DNA from: Pectobacterium aquaticum
Lineage (GTDB): Bacteria > Pseudomonadota > Gammaproteobacteria > Enterobacterales > Enterobacteriaceae
Reading direction: 5' to 3'
DNA length: 64,000 nucleotides
Assembly: GCF_003382565.3 (NCBI RefSeq)
Contig: NZ_CP086253.1
Coordinates: forward strand, 2,852,001 to 2,916,000
Positions within the stretch are counted from its first letter, which is position 1; each line of letters starts with the position of its first letter. The position numbers and the translations under genes are program-made. Shown one piece after another: positions 63,992 to 64,000 of the stretch. The notes below the pieces were generated by a model. That model was given only the letters and a program-made list of their open reading frames with translations. It did not search any database and was not told the origin of the DNA.

Positions 63992-64000
63992 GAAGTTATT

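Overview
The window looks like a chromosomal segment of a soft-rot enterobacterium, most likely Pectobacterium. The grounds are enterobacterial orthologues throughout (DcuB, GltP, Cbl, UhpABC, LacIZY, YeaR/YoaG), 127-bp ERIC repeats, beta-glucoside and plant-sugar functions, and a formate dehydrogenase H with cysteine in place of selenocysteine. The genus is inferred from remembered sequences, not from a search.

Layout. 1-4.5 kb: the 5' part of an aminobutyraldehyde dehydrogenase gene, a small protein gene, a perfect but orphan Fur box, then anaerobic C4-dicarboxylate transport (dcuB) convergent with glutamate transport (gltP). 4.5-7.0 kb: an AT-rich accessory patch with a possible sRNA, an unknown 231-aa protein plus a two-helix membrane protein, an orphan T6SS Hcp and a broken IS3-like orfA. 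7.0-10.4 kb: cbl, an AraC regulator and a DMT exporter. 10.4-18.2 kb: a seven-gene Fur-controlled FetM/P19-type iron uptake operon on the minus strand. 18.2-24.8 kb: a decayed chemoreceptor, fdhF, a CitMHS citrate carrier and a GntR regulator. 25-29.7 kb: a dicarboxylate/amino-acid symporter, a HypT-like LysR regulator, an Asp/Glu racemase and an NlpA lipoprotein. 30-38.2 kb: the sensor system uhpABC followed directly by the sugar-phosphate ABC transporter afuABC. 38.4-45.6 kb: lacI-lacZ-[IS110]-lacY. 45.8 kb: tRNA-Asn. 46-50.7 kb: a TetR-controlled four-gene oxidoreductase operon. 51-54.6 kb: a flavin reductase, yeaR-yoaG and two unknown proteins. 54.6-59.7 kb: a degenerate GGDEF gene and a bgl operon (PTS enzyme II, phospho-beta-glucosidase, antiterminator) behind an RNA antiterminator/terminator leader. 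59.9-63.4 kb: an fbpABC-type ferric transporter. 63.4-64 kb: two unknown small genes.

The most striking observation is an IS110-family element between lacZ and lacY, inserted inside an ERIC repeat at a CT core. Its 5' non-coding region folds as a bridge-RNA target loop. A 9-bp stem encloses one segment identical to the left half of the ERIC target and another complementary to the right half. A second loop matches the element's own ends, and joining the two ends would create a promoter with a 17-bp spacer. The element therefore appears to be RNA-guided to ERIC repeats, and two other ERIC copies in this window keep the exact 12-nt target.

The iron theme recurs (FetM/P19 operon, Fbp transporter, Fur boxes), as do anaerobic metabolism (DcuB, FdhF, YeaR/YoaG) and plant-sugar uptake (Uhp/Afu, Lac, Bgl), which fits life in rotting plant tissue.
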